Below are positions 7,193 through 8,471 of a stretch of DNA of 8,471 bases, in pieces. The number at the start of each line of letters is the position of its first letter. Position 1 is the stretch's first letter. The stretch covers positions 1-8,471 of the forward strand of contig JAOZQX010000043.1 of NCBI GenBank assembly GCA_029931995.1, given 5' to 3'. Below the pieces are notes generated by a model that was given only the letters and a program-made list of their open reading frames with translations, searched no databases and was not told where the DNA came from. The translations under genes were made by a program, and so were the position numbers. Source of the stretch: Bacteroidales bacterium. GTDB lineage: Bacteria; Bacteroidota; Bacteroidia; Bacteroidales; GCA-2711565.

Positions 7193-8263
7193 CTATTTTG
7201 CCATTAGCTCCTCAATCTCATCCACTTCAATCGGAATGTTCTTCATTAAATCAACAGGTCCGTTTTCTGTTATTAAAATATCATTTTCAATACGGATGCC
7301 TATTTTCTCATCTTGTATATAAAGTGCCGGTTCGCAGGTAAAAACCATGCCGGCTTTGAAAGGCTCTGTTTTTAATCCAACATCATGTACATCTAAGCCT
7401 AAAAAATGTGAAGTGCCATGCATAAAATAATTAAATAAAATGCCTTTGGCTATTTGCGGATCATTGGCTTCGCTTTGCTGCATTAAACCCAATTTCACAA
7501 TCTCTTTTTCCATTAGCTTGTTTACGGAAGCATTCACTTTTTCAATGGTGTTATCTACTACCAATAGTTGAATAGCTTGTTTTTGAACACGTAAAACAGC
7601 TTCATAAACTTCTTTTTGGCGAGAAGTAAATTTTCCGTTTACCGGGATGGTACGTGTAAGATCTGCTGAATAATTTGCATATTCAGCTCCAAAATCCATC
7701 AGCAATAAATCTCCGTCTTTACACTCTTTGTCATTTTCAATATAATGCAAAGTACAGGCACTGATTCCTGAAGCAATGATTGGTGGATAGCCATGTCCAT
7801 TGGCTCCATTCAATCCAAATTCATGGTCAATTTCTGCTTGTACCTGATATTCTTTTACACCCGGTTTAACATATTTTAAAAGCCTGCGAAATCCTTTTTC
7901 GGTAATATCACATGCTTTTTGAAGCAATTCAATTTCGATATCGGATTTGATGGTTCGAAGCTCGCTCATCAATGGAGCGGCACGTTCAAACTCATGCGTT
8001 GGGTATTTGTCTTTTATTATTTTCGCAAAGCGATCATCCCGCAACGGATAATCGGTTTCAAATTTGGGAGATTCGTTGCAATTGAAATAAACATTTTCAG
8101 AAGCCAAAATAATTTCACGAAGCACAGCCTCCATTCGCCCCATAGGCTGTACGTTTTTAATGCCCGAAATTTCTTGGGCTTCTTGTTTGGTTAGTTTGTG
8201 TCCGAACCAAGTTTCTAGTTCTTTGCTGGCTTTGCGGATAAAAAGAATTTCGTGAAATTTATA
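7193..8263 (-). pseudogene. Second Xaa-Pro aminopeptidase (M24B), 5'-truncated at a junction
   Basis: Related to but distinct from the intact neighbour. The first ATG (8143) gives only 316 residues, but the frame stays open and family-like for 40 more codons upstream (for example HEILFIRKASKELETW and GHKLTKQEAQEISG). It then meets an in-frame TAA at 8264-8266. These upstream residues match the middle of the aminopeptidase P N-terminal domain, so about 75-90 residues, including the true start, are missing compared with usual members of about 430 residues. The catalytic domain is complete: counting from the 8143 ATG, the ligands are D150, D161, H246 (in HGTSHFLG), E271 and E286. EPALY replaces the commoner EPGIY. 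No ATG, GTG or TTG start lies in the extra 40 codons. A shortened product from 8143 is possible but would lack most of the N-terminal domain needed for oligomer and active-site shape. I infer a broken gene, disrupted recently because the rest is undamaged. Confidence 0.82.
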
Positions 8264-8353
8264 TTAACCTTAGAAATTAAATACTTATAAAAAATACAAT
8301 ATATTCAAATTTAATATCAAATTGTAGAGAATTATTAGCGTTGAGAGGATAAA
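8264..8353. other. Junction and AT-rich leader of a probable accessory element
   Basis: Peptidase homology stops abruptly at 8263. To the right the sequence is strongly AT-rich, has stops in all minus-strand frames, and shows none of the missing peptidase N-terminus, so a simple frameshift does not explain the break. No clear terminal inverted repeat, target duplication or attachment site can be recognised from one side alone. The stretch presumably carries the promoter of the gene that begins at 8354, but no confident promoter motif was found. Confidence 0.55.
8343..8348 (+). promoter_or_regulatory. Strong Shine-Dalgarno sequence for the partial gene
   Basis: GAGAGG lies five bases before the ATG at 8354. 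It is the only gene start in the window with a clear Shine-Dalgarno match. This decides the start codon and contrasts with the leaders of the resident genes. Confidence 0.6.
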
Positions 8354-8471
8354 ATGACAATAAGACAAATATTTGAAAATTTAATAGTTAAAATGAAAAG
8401 TATAAGTAAAAAAATTATTTGGGGTAATAAATTGGAATCACTCACTAATGAAGAATTAGCTGAGTACATAC
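8354..8471 (+). CDS. Unrecognised gene, 5' part only, runs off the window
   Basis: An open frame of 39 codons without a stop up to the window edge, beginning MTIRQIFENLIVKMKSISKK and continuing through IIWGNKLESLTNEELAEYI. I do not recognise the family. The start is basic with alternating hydrophobic residues, and the SLTNEELAEYI part looks like an amphipathic helix. There is no signal peptide. Support for it being real comes from the well-placed GAGAGG upstream and the open frame; the short length and AT-rich composition weaken the case. A second in-frame ATG lies at codon 14, but only the first is near the Shine-Dalgarno sequence. It points away from the truncated peptidase and is probably the first gene of whatever replaced the peptidase's 5' end. 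Confidence 0.55.
   Translation, partial: MTIRQIFENLIVKMKSISKKIIWGNKLESLTNEELAEYI

Noticed and set aside
7193..8143. Treating the ATG at 8143 as the genuine start of a normal 316-residue peptidase
   Set aside because: Family-like coding sequence continues upstream of this ATG for 40 codons, so it is an internal methionine of a truncated gene.
8264..8471. Missing peptidase N-terminus present in another frame (simple frameshift)
   Set aside because: The minus strand here is full of stops in all frames and shows none of the expected FRQ-type N-terminal motifs.

Overview
The window looks like chromosomal DNA of a Bacteroidota (Bacteroidetes) species. The DNA is AT-rich. The first protein ends in a type IX secretion (T9SS) sorting domain, a system confined to this phylum. 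The five long genes have no clear Shine-Dalgarno sequence, and a TAnnTTTG-type promoter element lies upstream of one of them. Both peptidase genes belong to M24B types familiar from this phylum. I cannot name the genus.

Layout, left to right. Bases 1-257 contain no gene I can support. A secreted beta-propeller-like protein with a T9SS C-terminal domain (258-1925, +) is followed by a voltage-gated potassium channel with a zinc-ribbon tail (2033-2869, +). The channel gene converges on a MacB/FtsX-type ABC permease (2985-5363, -), and the 115-base gap between them holds a nested palindrome made of REP-like arms. The 313-base gap 5364-5676 holds a candidate permease promoter, an intrinsic terminator that works in both orientations, and another hairpin of the same REP-like family. 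An intact Xaa-Pro aminopeptidase (5677-7065, -) comes next, then a short gap with a degenerate CAAAT/ATTTG palindrome.

The right edge is the most unusual part. A second Xaa-Pro aminopeptidase (7193-8263, -) keeps its whole catalytic domain, but its coding sequence is cut off mid-domain by a stop at 8264-8266, with roughly 75-90 N-terminal residues missing. Beyond this point the DNA is very AT-rich, unrelated to the peptidase, and carries the start of an unrecognised gene (8354 onwards, +) with a strong Shine-Dalgarno sequence. I read 8264 as a recombination or insertion junction and the sequence to its right as the edge of an accessory element.

The genes do not form an obvious pathway. The two peptidases plausibly share a role in turnover of proline-containing peptides. 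The permease has no ATPase next to it, and the channel and the secreted protein look like independent units. I found no CRISPR array, tRNA, rRNA or complete insertion sequence. Any larger accessory system would lie beyond the right edge and cannot be judged from here.
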